A stretch of DNA of 9,490 nt from an uncultured Bacilli bacterium (lineage in GTDB: Bacteria > Bacillota_I > Bacilli_A > RF39 > UBA660): assembly GCA_944336815.1 (NCBI GenBank), contig CALVLG010000033.1:1-9490 (forward strand). The letters are read 5' to 3'. The position numbers and the translations under genes were made by a program. Below are positions 1 to 5,166 of the stretch, piece by piece; position 1 is the first letter of the stretch, and every line of letters begins with the position of its first letter. Below the pieces are notes generated by a model. The model made no database searches. It was not told where the DNA came from and saw nothing but the letters and a program-made list of their open reading frames with translations.

Positions 1-1467
1 ATATACATTTGGTTTAACAATTATTTTGCTAGAGTTTTTTTCATTTACCTCTGCTTCTGCCGTACTTGTTGCGCCTTCATATCCAGTTTCAAATTTACCA
101 ACCCAAAAACCTTTACTTGGAATACTTAAGAAAGCTGGATGCGTAATATAATCAACGATATTACAGTTGCCACTTGCCCCACTTTCCATTGGGGTTGTAC
201 ATTCGCCTTCCACACTATCGCTGGTATTATAATCGCCAAAGATAACTGGTATTTCATGGACTTTACTTGTATCTATTTCCGTTAGACTATCATATAATCC
301 TAAGTCCCATAATTGATACCTATATTTTGGAATCCATACAAAATAACTTTCAATAACACTTTCTGGTATTATTTCATTTGTTTCATAATTTGTTTTATTT
401 GTAAAATCTAAATATCTTAAAAGGCCTGTATCATCTACAACTTTTATTTCATTACTAGCACTTTCTTTTATTTCATCTTCGCTTAAGGCCCGGTTATATA
501 TGGCTGCTTGATATACATTAATGTTTGCATAATTAGAATGATTTCCTTCTAATTCTGGATTTGCGCCTAACAAAAACGGCAAAATAGACGGTTTTATTTC
601 AAAACTTCCAGATGAAGTAGCTGACAATTCGCCATTTACATATAAATTTGCTGTTGTCCCATCATACGTACCAACTATAACATAATTTTTATTCACCTCC
701 AACTTTTGCCCCATAAGTTCATACTTACCGAGATTTTTATCATAAATTTCTAAACGAATGCGCGACCCATCAAAAAAAAGACCTACTCCACTACTTTGGA
801 CATTGACCAACAACTCTTGAAATTTAATTTCTTCCAAAGTAAAGCTAATACTTATTGTAAATGCGTGTCCAAAATCATAGTTTTCAAGACCTAGATCAAT
901 GTAGTCATCTACTCCATCAAAAGATACATAGCCATCATTTTTTGTCGCCCCATAAACATCACCACTGTTTGTTAATGCATCATAACTATTTTGGGTAATT
1001 ACCGCATTAGCCCATTTTTGTTCAGCATAACTATACCATGGTTTAGTTAAATCAGCTTTTCTTACTGTTCCATCATCTTCTATTTCGACGGGTATTAATT
1101 CATCTTTTAAGATTGGATCAGTGCCATTTAATATTCCTTCATTATATGTGGTTGTAAAATGTAATTCACATCTTACAGGATAATTATGAGCATTTTTAAT
1201 TACTTGACTCCAACTTACACTATCCCAGTTAATATAAGCATCATTTGTACAACTTGATTTTTCTCTGTCAAAATAATATCCACTATCCTTAGAAGGAATA
1301 CTTGTTGTTTGTTCATTTTCTAAATATATTGCTAAATTAATATTTTCATTATGAGTTATACTAACACTAGTATGTTTACCAAAATTTAAATCACTTAAAA
1401 AAATACTCATTACAAGAAATAAGCAAATTTCTAACCATATCATGTGTTTTTGTTTTTTATAACTCAT
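1..1467 (-). CDS. LamG-domain surface protein, 5' part, cut by left window edge
   Basis: This reading frame is open from the ATG at 1467 to base 1, giving 489 residues with no stop, so the C-terminus lies outside the window. In-frame stops (TGA, TAA) lie just upstream of the ATG, so the N-terminus is complete. After a lysine-rich start there is one hydrophobic segment (about residues 10-25, IWLEICLFLVM), probably a signal anchor; no classic prepilin motif is present. Residues about 55-105 form a Cys-containing module (IPSKDSGYYF, WDSVSW, C73 and C100). Residues about 140-156 hold PWYSYAEQKWANAVI. Residues about 168-335 look like a LamG/concanavalin A-like jelly roll (YVSFDGVDDYIDLG, VGTYDGTTANLYVNGE, YNRALSEDEI). 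Residues about 376-462 hold YFVWIPKYRYQLW and ITHPAF...GFWVGKFE, motifs I recall from repeated surface proteins of uncultured gut Firmicutes. Likely exported and binding sugar or protein; the ligand is unknown. The ribosome binding site is weak (GAAAGG about 13 bases upstream). It is divergent from the XRE gene at 1605. Confidence 0.82.
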   Translation of the reverse strand, partial: MSYKKQKHMIWLEICLFLVMSIFLSDLNFGKHTSVSITHNENINLAIYLENEQTTSIPSKDSGYYFDREKSSCTNDAYINWDSVSWSQVIKNAHNYPVRCELHFTTTYNEGILNGTDPILKDELIPVEIEDDGTVRKADLTKPWYSYAEQKWANAVITQNSYDALTNSGDVYGATKNDGYVSFDGVDDYIDLGLENYDFGHAFTISISFTLEEIKFQELLVNVQSSGVGLFFDGSRIRLEIYDKNLGKYELMGQKLEVNKNYVIVGTYDGTTANLYVNGELSATSSGSFEIKPSILPFLLGANPELEGNHSNYANINVYQAAIYNRALSEDEIKESASNEIKVVDDTGLLRYLDFTNKTNYETNEIIPESVIESYFVWIPKYRYQLWDLGLYDSLTEIDTSKVHEIPVIFGDYNTSDSVEGECTTPMESGASGNCNIVDYITHPAFLSIPSKGFWVGKFETGYEGATSTAEAEVNEKNSSKIIVKPNVY

Positions 1468-1525
1468 CTTTGATCTTTCGCCTTTCTTTATATAGTATTT
1501 CCCATACTTCACTTATCATACGCCC

Positions 1526-1540
1526 ACAATAATTGTACAA
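1526..1540. promoter_or_regulatory. Overlapping short palindromes between divergent genes (possible operator)
   Basis: Positions 1526-1536 read ACAATAATTGT (5-bp arms around a central A) and overlap TTGTACAA at 1533-1540. They sit about 60 bases from each of two divergent starts, the LamG surface protein (minus) and an XRE regulator (plus), where a regulator-binding site would be expected. I see no clear sigma-A promoter for either gene; TATGAT on the minus strand near 1514-1519 and TATATT at 1584-1589 are possible -10 boxes without convincing -35 partners. Such palindromes are common by chance in AT-rich DNA. Confidence 0.25.
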
Positions 1541-1593
1541 CACATCTGTTCATTAATCAACTTTTCTGTTGTAAAACATAGTATATATTACCT

Positions 1594-1600
1594 AGGTGAT
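1594..1600 (+). promoter_or_regulatory. Ribosome binding site fixing the start at 1605
   Basis: AGGTGAT lies four bases before ATG 1605. The same AGGTGAT precedes the starts at 1942 and 5095. The longer in-frame GTG at 1596 is part of this ribosome binding site, so it is unlikely to be the start. Confidence 0.8.
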
Positions 1601-1604
1601 AAAG

Positions 1605-1850
1605 ATGTATTATACCGACCGCTTACAATGGATTCGTGATTGTAAAAACGTAACCCAAAAAGAAATGGCCAAAGCCCTTGGTATCCAACAACAACAATAT
1701 GCTCGTTATGAAAAAGGAATAAATATTATGCCTATTACCTATTTAAGACCAATCTGTGAATACTTAAATATTTCAGCTGACTATATCTTAGGCTTAATAA
1801 ATGAGCCAAAGTCTTTAAAAGACGAAAAACAACTTATCAATATAAAATAA
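1605..1850 (+). CDS. XRE-family HTH transcriptional regulator (81 aa)
   Basis: A single-domain HTH regulator of the XRE/Cro-CI family, predicted to be a cytoplasmic DNA-binding repressor. Residues about 5-63 form the five-helix domain: DRLQWIRDCKNVTQKEMAKALGI holds helices 1-2, QQQYARYEKG gives the recognition helix and following turn, and LRPICEYLNISADYILGL forms helices 4-5. A short lysine-rich tail follows; there is no oligomerisation or sensor domain. The start is ATG 1605, four bases after AGGTGAT. It is a tandem paralogue of the first half of the next gene: both share IMP, a spaced leucine, YxxxISxDYxxGL. Its final codons and stop form the left arm and loop of a terminator hairpin, so it is probably transcribed alone. 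The target is unknown; the divergent surface-protein gene is the obvious local candidate (inference). Confidence 0.88.
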   Translation: MYYTDRLQWIRDCKNVTQKEMAKALGIQQQQYARYEKGINIMPITYLRPICEYLNISADYILGLINEPKSLKDEKQLINIK

Positions 1851-1861
1851 GTTGTTTTTTT
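1826..1861 (+). terminator. Intrinsic terminator of the first XRE gene
   Basis: A perfect 12-bp stem (AAAACAACTTAT at 1826-1837 with ATAAGTTGTTTT at 1847-1858) has a 9-base loop, and the T-run continues to 1861. The stop codon 1848-1850 lies inside the right arm, so coding sequence and terminator overlap. Confidence 0.8.
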
Positions 1862-1941
1862 AGCGTTCTTATAAATCATATATACCCACCAGGACTTTTC
1901 TTAATGAAAAAGTAATGCGAAAATAATATCAGGTGATATAA

Positions 1942-2376
1942 ATGAATTTTGAAAGATTAAAACTAGAAAGAAAAAAACGTGGATATACCCAACAAAACGT
2001 TGCTGACTTTTTAGAAGTTCAAAGAGCTACCTACGCCGGCTGGGAAACAGGCAAAGATATTATGCCCTTACGTCAATTATTTAAAGTTGCTAACAATTAC
2101 CAAATTAGTCTCGATTATTTAACTGGTTTATCTAATACTAATTCTAAAGTAAAATCTAAAACTACTAAAATTGATGTCGATCAAGTCTCAGAAAATATCC
2201 ACAACTTTCGGAAAGAAAAAGGTTTAACCCAAAAGCAAGTTGCTAAAGCTCTTCAAACAACCCAATCAAACATTCACAAATATGAAACAGGTAAATGTTT
2301 AATAACCACGATGTATGCTTTACAATTTTCTAAATTATATTCGTATCCACTAGACAAACTATTAAATCGTAAATAA
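1942..2376 (+). CDS. Tandem double XRE HTH regulator (144 aa)
   Basis: The protein contains two complete XRE-type HTH domains in one chain. Domain 1 is about residues 3-64 (FERLKLERKKRGYTQQNVADFL, then RATYAGWETGK, then ISLDYLTGLS). Domain 2 is about residues 80-142 (ENIHNFRKEKGLTQKQVAKAL, then QSNIHKYETGK, then YSYPLDKLLNRK). A polar linker of about 15 residues rich in Ser, Lys and Thr joins them. Domain 1 resembles the preceding gene's protein more than domain 2 does, which suggests tandem duplication followed by fusion. Two DNA-reading heads in one polypeptide would let a monomer bind a pseudo-palindrome, or a dimer bind a longer site (inference). The start at 1942 is supported by AGGTGAT five bases upstream. 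The 91-base gap after the previous gene's terminator should hold its promoter, but I cannot identify a convincing one. Target unknown. Confidence 0.88.
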   Translation: MNFERLKLERKKRGYTQQNVADFLEVQRATYAGWETGKDIMPLRQLFKVANNYQISLDYLTGLSNTNSKVKSKTTKIDVDQVSENIHNFRKEKGLTQKQVAKALQTTQSNIHKYETGKCLITTMYALQFSKLYSYPLDKLLNRK

Positions 2377-2411
2377 AAAAGTTGCCAAGGAAAACCTTGA
2401 CAGCTTTTTTT
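2375..2411. terminator. Bidirectional terminator between convergent XRE and spoVIF genes
   Basis: Stem 2375-2390 pairs with 2395-2410 around an AAAA loop. CAAGG/CCTTG forms the top, there is one C-A mismatch, and AAAAAAG/CTTTTTT forms the base. The A-run on the left and T-run on the right give a U-tract on both strands. It overlaps the stop codons of both convergent genes (2374-2376 plus, 2410-2412 minus). Confidence 0.85.
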
Positions 2412-2652
2412 AAAACATTTTATCGACTCCTTTAGGAACTTTATCTTTGACTATTGTTTCAACAATTTTATCTTCTCGCTCTTTACTTACGCTTTTTCCA
2501 GTCATATCACTAAGAGTATGAATGACCTCCCGTAATGTTTTTTCATCTTTCATTTTCCCATTTTGTAATTTATGAGCTAAATCTAAAATTGTTTCTTTAT
2601 TAACTTTTGTTTTTTTCTCAACTTTTTTAAAAAAGTTTTCGCCAAAATCCAT
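2410..2652 (-). CDS. spoVIF: Stage VI sporulation protein F family
   Basis: An 80-residue charged, cytoplasmic-type protein without a signal or membrane segment. It matches my recollection of the SpoVIF (YjcC) family of Bacillus in length and along the chain: an N-terminal NFFKKVEKKTKVNKETILDLA, a central LQNGKMKDEKTLREVI, then VSKEREDKIVETIV followed by a VPKG turn. In B. subtilis SpoVIF acts late in the mother cell, under sigma-K and GerE, for correct coat assembly. The start at 2652 is supported by a strong GGAGGT five bases upstream. A CATAGAATA element resembling sporulation sigma -10 boxes and a perfect inverted repeat overlap the leader. It lies 30 bases downstream of a co-directional XRE gene, so read-through from that gene's promoter is also possible. 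Its placement beside regulators could suggest an antitoxin-like partner, but the family match argues otherwise. Confidence 0.8.
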   Translation of the reverse strand: MDFGENFFKKVEKKTKVNKETILDLAHKLQNGKMKDEKTLREVIHTLSDMTGKSVSKEREDKIVETIVKDKVPKGVDKMF

Positions 2653-2653
2653 C

Positions 2654-2673
2654 GAATACCTCCTAAGGTATTC
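2654..2673 (-). promoter_or_regulatory. Perfect inverted repeat covering the spoVIF ribosome binding site
   Basis: GAATACCT (2654-2661) and AGGTATTC (2666-2673) are perfect 8-bp arms around four bases. In minus-strand RNA this is a hairpin with the Shine-Dalgarno GGAGG split between the loop and 3' arm, which would partly hide it. It would form only in transcripts starting upstream (XRE read-through). A transcript starting from the overlapping CATAGAATA element would lack most or all of the 5' arm. It could instead be a DNA operator. Confidence 0.4.
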
Positions 2674-2698
2674 TATGCCAAATTATTTCAAAAAATCA
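2669..2698 (-). promoter_or_regulatory. Possible mother-cell sigma (SigE/SigK-type) promoter of spoVIF
   Basis: On the minus strand CATAGAATA (2669-2677) fits the sigma-K -10 pattern CATAnnnTA and is one base from the sigma-E CATACAnT pattern. Its CATA lies 25 bases upstream of the ATG, close to the 28 bases in front of cotE. TGATTTT at 2692-2698, 14 bases further upstream, is a partial match to a sigma-E -35. No sigma-K AC element is present at the right spacing, so the sigma assignment is open. Confidence 0.4.
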
Positions 2699-2898
2699 TC
2701 ATAAAATATATCATCTGGTTTTAAATTAAAAATGGCTGCAATTCTATGTGCTAAATCATAATACAATCGACGATTATTATGTTCTAGTTGCCAATAATAA
2801 GACTTACATACACCTAACATATCCGCCATTTGCTGATAAGTATAGCCGTACTCTAAACGTTTACTTTCTAATTTTTTAAATTTTCCTTTATCTTTCAT
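2683..2898 (-). CDS. Small XRE-family HTH regulator upstream of spoVIF (71 aa)
   Basis: A minimal single-domain XRE regulator. KFKKLESKRLEYGYTYQQMADMLGV forms helices 1-2, KSYYWQLEHNNRRL gives the recognition helix and turn (the pattern seen in CI-like repressors, SYYxQLE), and YDLAHRIAAIFNLKPDDIF gives helices 4-5. No other domain is present. The start at 2898 follows GGAGG at good spacing. A good sigma-A promoter (TTGACT, 17 bases, TAAAGT) lies directly upstream, so it is probably made in vegetative cells. It ends 30 bases before spoVIF on the same strand and may be co-transcribed with it; the pairing hints that it influences spoVIF or autoregulates (inference). It is divergent from the XRE gene at 3018 across an inverted repeat. 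Confidence 0.85.
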   Translation of the reverse strand: MKDKGKFKKLESKRLEYGYTYQQMADMLGVCKSYYWQLEHNNRRLYYDLAHRIAAIFNLKPDDIFYDDFLK

Positions 2899-2913
2899 AT
2901 ATCCTCCATAAGT

Positions 2914-2942
2914 ACTTTAACCTAATTTTTTCAAAAAGTCAA
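2914..2942 (-). promoter_or_regulatory. Sigma-A type promoter of the minus-strand XRE gene
   Basis: On the minus strand TTGACT (2937-2942) is the -35, followed by a 17-base spacer and TAAAGT (2914-2919) as the -10. The expected start point falls a few bases before the GGAGG of the gene starting at 2898. Confidence 0.6.
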
Positions 2943-2949
2943 TTTTATA

Positions 2950-2975
2950 TAGCGATGTATAGGTGGACATCACTA
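2950..2975. repeat. Inverted repeat between divergent XRE genes, likely operator
   Basis: TAGCGATGT (2950-2958) and ACATCACTA (2967-2975) are 9-base arms with a single mismatch around an 8-base spacer. It lies eight bases upstream of the -35 of the minus-strand XRE gene, and it covers the -35 candidate TGGACA (2964-2969) of the plus-strand XRE gene. That placement is what an operator bound by one or both neighbouring regulators would show. Confidence 0.5.
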
Positions 2976-2992
2976 GCCAAGACCAATAGACT
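2964..2992 (+). promoter_or_regulatory. Candidate sigma-A promoter of the plus-strand XRE gene at 3018
   Basis: TGGACA (2964-2969), a 17-base spacer, then TAGACT (2987-2992) form an acceptable pair. TATTAT (2993-2998) is an alternative -10 but lacks a good -35. The -35 lies inside the inverted repeat 2950-2975. Confidence 0.4.
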
Positions 2993-3017
2993 TATTATAT
3001 AAGAAATGAGGGTATTT

Positions 3018-3278
3018 ATGCAAGATATAAAAAAGACTATTGGCAATAATTTACGTTACTATCGTTATAAAAGTCATTTATCACAAGAAAAATTTTATGA
3101 ACAATATAACTTAAATCCTAAATATCTAGCCTGTGTTGAACGAGGCGAGATTAATATCGGTGTCGAATTTTTAGCTAATCTAGCCGAAGCCTTAAACCTT
3201 AAAATTGAAGATCTCATTTTAGAAGATGAGAAGAAAAAAATTTCTAAAAAAAGAGTTGATGCCAAAGTGAAATCTTAA
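3018..3278 (+). CDS. XRE-family HTH transcriptional regulator (86 aa)
   Basis: A single XRE HTH domain spans about residues 4-66: IGNNLRYYRYKSHLSQEKFYEQY (helices 1-2), NPKYLACVERGEINIG (recognition helix and turn), LANLAEALNLKIEDLIL (helices 4-5). A strongly basic tail of about 15 residues follows (KKKISKKRVDAKVK) and could add non-specific DNA contact. I chose ATG 3018 over the in-frame ATG 3006 because GAGGGT at 3008-3013 sits at normal spacing before 3018, while 3006 has no ribosome binding site. It is divergent from the XRE gene at 2898 with a shared intergenic inverted repeat, so the two may cross-regulate. The final codons and stop form part of its terminator, and it converges on der. 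Confidence 0.85.
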   Translation: MQDIKKTIGNNLRYYRYKSHLSQEKFYEQYNLNPKYLACVERGEINIGVEFLANLAEALNLKIEDLILEDEKKKISKKRVDAKVKS

Positions 3279-3295
3279 CCAAGATTTCATTTTTT
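3268..3295 (+). terminator. Intrinsic terminator of the XRE gene at 3018
   Basis: A perfect 9-bp stem, TGAAATCTT (3268-3276) with AAGATTTCA (3281-3289), has an AACC loop and a T-run at 3290-3295. The stop codon 3276-3278 lies in the stem and loop. The minus strand has no comparable T-run after the stem, so I see no strong terminator for der here. Confidence 0.75.
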
Positions 3296-4598
3296 ATTCT
3301 TCACTGCGATTTTTAAATTTAAAAATAACTGGTGTTCCTTCTAATGAAAAATTTTCTCTTAATTTATTTTCTAAATATCTTTGATAACTAAAATGAACAA
3401 GTCCTTTATCATTTACATAAAAAACAAACTTAGGTGGCCTTGCTTCTTCTTCATTAACAAAATAAATTTTTAATCTTTTACCTTTATAAGAAGGTGGCTC
3501 ATGAAGTTCAACTGCTTCATGAATAACATTGTTTAATAAGGAAGTCTTAATCATTTGGCCATGATTTTCATAAGCTTTAATTACTTCCGGCATTAATAGA
3601 TGAATTCGTTTTTTAGTTAAAGCTGATAAGAAAACAACAGGTGCAAAAGTAGCAAATTGCAACTCATATTTTATTTTTTCAGGCCATAGTTTTTTTTCTT
3701 CCTCACTTGTAACTGTATCCCATTTATTTACACATATAACTAAGGCTTTACCTAAATCTAAGGCTAAACCAGCAATATGTTTATCATGTAATGTTATACC
3801 TTCTAAAGCATCAATAACTAAAACACAAACATCACTATCTTCAATCGCTTTTAAGCTTCTTAGTAAACTATATTTTTCAACACTTTCATAAATTTTTCCT
3901 TTTTTGCGCATTCCCGCTGTATCAACCATAATATAATCTTTACCATGATAAGTAAACTTTGTATCAGTAGCATCTCTTGTTGTTCCGGCCACATCACTAA
4001 CAATAGCTCTTTCTTCATTTAAAACCGCATTAACTAAACTAGATTTACCAACGTTTGGTCTGCCAATAAAAGAAAAACGACATATTCTTTCCTCTTCTTT
4101 TAAAACGTTTTCTTTAACATCTTTAGTTATAACGTCTAAAAGATTAGTTATCCCTCTATTATGAGTAGCTGAAATAGGCATAATATTAGCAAAACCTAAT
4201 TCATAAAAGCGATAAATATCTTCTTCTCTTTTAGCATTATCCATTTTATTAATAACGACGATTACTTCTTTTTGGGTTTTTTTAAGTAAATCGCGAATCA
4301 TATAATCACTTTGATTTAATTCGCTTTTCCCGTCAACTATAAACAAAACTAAATCAGCTTCTTCTATCGCAAAAGTAGCTTGCATTAATATGTCTTCTTG
4401 AAAATTATCGTTACCTAATTCCAAGCCTCCCGTATCAATTAAAGAAAAACTTCTATTTTTATATGTAACTACACTATAAATACGGTCCCGAGTAATTCCC
4501 GGCATATCCATGATAATTGCTTTTTTCTCACCAATAAGCCGATTAAATAAACTAGATTTTCCCGTATTAGGCCGACCAATTAAACAAACCGTTTTCAT
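3294..4598 (-). CDS. der: Ribosome biogenesis GTPase Der (EngA)
   Basis: An essential double-GTPase that helps mature the 50S ribosomal subunit. The 434 residues match the usual family length (436 in B. subtilis). G domain 1 has GRPNTGKS (8-15), DTGG (55-58) and NKMD (117-120). G domain 2 has GRPNVGKS (179-186), DTAG (226-229) followed by MRKKGK, and NKWD (291-294). A C-terminal KH-like domain follows (about 345-434, with PPKFVFYVN and FSYQRYLENKLRENF). The first P-loop has Thr12 where Val is usual; the Lys and Ser that bind phosphate and Mg are intact. The start is ATG 4598, six bases after GGGGG in GGAAAGGGGG; an upstream in-frame TTG at 4616 overlaps this site and is unlikely. Der often sits near cmk, rpsA or gpsA; here it is isolated, downstream of a pilin-like gene. 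Confidence 0.97.
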   Translation of the reverse strand: MKTVCLIGRPNTGKSSLFNRLIGEKKAIIMDMPGITRDRIYSVVTYKNRSFSLIDTGGLELGNDNFQEDILMQATFAIEEADLVLFIVDGKSELNQSDYMIRDLLKKTQKEVIVVINKMDNAKREEDIYRFYELGFANIMPISATHNRGITNLLDVITKDVKENVLKEEERICRFSFIGRPNVGKSSLVNAVLNEERAIVSDVAGTTRDATDTKFTYHGKDYIMVDTAGMRKKGKIYESVEKYSLLRSLKAIEDSDVCVLVIDALEGITLHDKHIAGLALDLGKALVICVNKWDTVTSEEEKKLWPEKIKYELQFATFAPVVFLSALTKKRIHLLMPEVIKAYENHGQMIKTSLLNNVIHEAVELHEPPSYKGKRLKIYFVNEEEARPPKFVFYVNDKGLVHFSYQRYLENKLRENFSLEGTPVIFKFKNRSEE

Positions 4599-4604
4599 AA
4601 GATG

Positions 4605-4614
4605 CCCCCTTTCC
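4605..4614 (-). promoter_or_regulatory. Ribosome binding site fixing the der start
   Basis: GGAAAGGGGG on the minus strand ends six bases before ATG 4598. It decides for this ATG over the in-frame TTG at 4616. Confidence 0.75.
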
Positions 4615-4625
4615 AATGTAAAAGT

Positions 4626-4654
4626 ATTTTAACAAATTTTCCCTTAAAAGTAAA
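4626..4654 (-). promoter_or_regulatory. Candidate promoter of der
   Basis: On the minus strand TTTACT (4649-4654), a 17-base spacer and TAAAAT (4626-4631) resemble a sigma-A promoter. I see no terminator between the pilin-like gene and der, so read-through from upstream is also possible. Confidence 0.4.
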
Positions 4655-4657
4655 ATT

Positions 4658-5095
4658 TTATGGCGCACATTCACTAGTTGGTCTTCCAGCCACATCCGAA
4701 GTTTCACAAACATCTTTTAATTCTTCGTTGGATTCTACAAAAAAGGCTTGAGCCCGATTATTTTTTAAATATAGGCGAATTTCTTCATTATCCATTCCTT
4801 CATTTGTATAGGGATTTATAATATAAGATCCTTCTTCATCATTTTCTTTAGCTGTTATCCCCTCTTCTACCAACTCTTTAACTGTCATTGTAACATAGCA
4901 ACTTGTATCTAATCTACTTTTATGCTCATCGCCCCATCTTTTTGCGTCGTTTAAAAGCATATCAACTTTCGTACAATACAAATCTTTTTTGATGTTGTTT
5001 GAAATCACAATCGCACTTGGAACAGCAATAGTTGCTAGTAAAGCCAAAATAACAACAACAGCCAATAATTCGACTAACGTAAATCCTTTCTTCAT
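4658..5095 (-). CDS. Type IV pilin-like protein with prepilin N-terminus
   Basis: A 145-residue prepilin. It starts MKKG followed by FTLVELLAVVVILALLATIAVPS: a short basic leader cut after Gly4 by prepilin peptidase, Glu at position 5 of the mature protein, and a hydrophobic helix of about 20 residues that anchors and then polymerises the subunit. The rest is a small polar globular domain with the pattern TVKELVEEGIT...IINPYTNEGMDNEEIRLYL...NNRAQAFF, which I recall from many Firmicutes pilin-like proteins. It has four cysteines (41, 66, 130, 143), so two disulfides outside the cell are possible. AGGTGAT precedes the ATG; TACAAT (5114-5119) is a possible -10 without a good -35. No prepilin peptidase, assembly ATPase or platform gene is in the window, so it is an orphan here. 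Pilus, competence or secretion pseudopilin roles cannot be separated. Confidence 0.88.
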   Translation of the reverse strand: MKKGFTLVELLAVVVILALLATIAVPSAIVISNNIKKDLYCTKVDMLLNDAKRWGDEHKSRLDTSCYVTMTVKELVEEGITAKENDEEGSYIINPYTNEGMDNEEIRLYLKNNRAQAFFVESNEELKDVCETSDVAGRPTSECAP

Positions 5096-5128
5096 TCTAT
5101 CACCTACTTCTATATTGTACTATAGAAA

Positions 5129-5166
5129 AAAGAAAAAAACTATATGAAAAAATTTCAAATAGTTTT
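5129..5166 (-). terminator. Intrinsic terminator of the rpsP-khpA operon
   Basis: On the minus strand AAAACTAT and ATAGTTTT (5159-5166, 5136-5143) pair. Past one mismatch, TGAAA and TTTCA (5153-5157, 5145-5149) pair around a 3-base loop. A long T-tract follows. The khpA stop codon lies at the base of the stem. Confidence 0.75.

Noticed and set aside
1596..1604. GTG at 1596 as start of the first XRE gene
   Set aside because: This GTG is inside the AGGTGAT ribosome binding site of ATG 1605 and has no site of its own.
1900..1920. Imperfect inverted repeat ACTTTTC/GAAAAAGT before the double-HTH gene
   Set aside because: It needs a bulge, is made almost only of A and T, and has no promoter around it that I can define.
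2410..2898. Toxin-antitoxin pair made of the 71-residue XRE protein and its small downstream partner
   Set aside because: The partner matches the SpoVIF family along most of its length and shows no toxin motif; the genes do not overlap.
3006..3017. ATG 3006 as start of the XRE gene
   Set aside because: It has no ribosome binding site, and GAGGGT just after it is well spaced for ATG 3018.
2981..3045. Partial inverted match between CCAATAGAC near 2983 and GACTATTGG near 3034
   Set aside because: It is short, has a mismatch and reaches into the coding sequence; chance is likely in this AT-rich DNA.
1..3300. Prophage or integrative element
   Set aside because: XRE clusters often mark phage control regions, but there is no integrase, terminase, structural gene, attachment-site repeat or tRNA in the region.
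4599..4616. TTG 4616 as start of der
   Set aside because: It lies in the GGAAAGGGGG site that serves ATG 4598, and Der proteins normally begin a few residues before GRPN.
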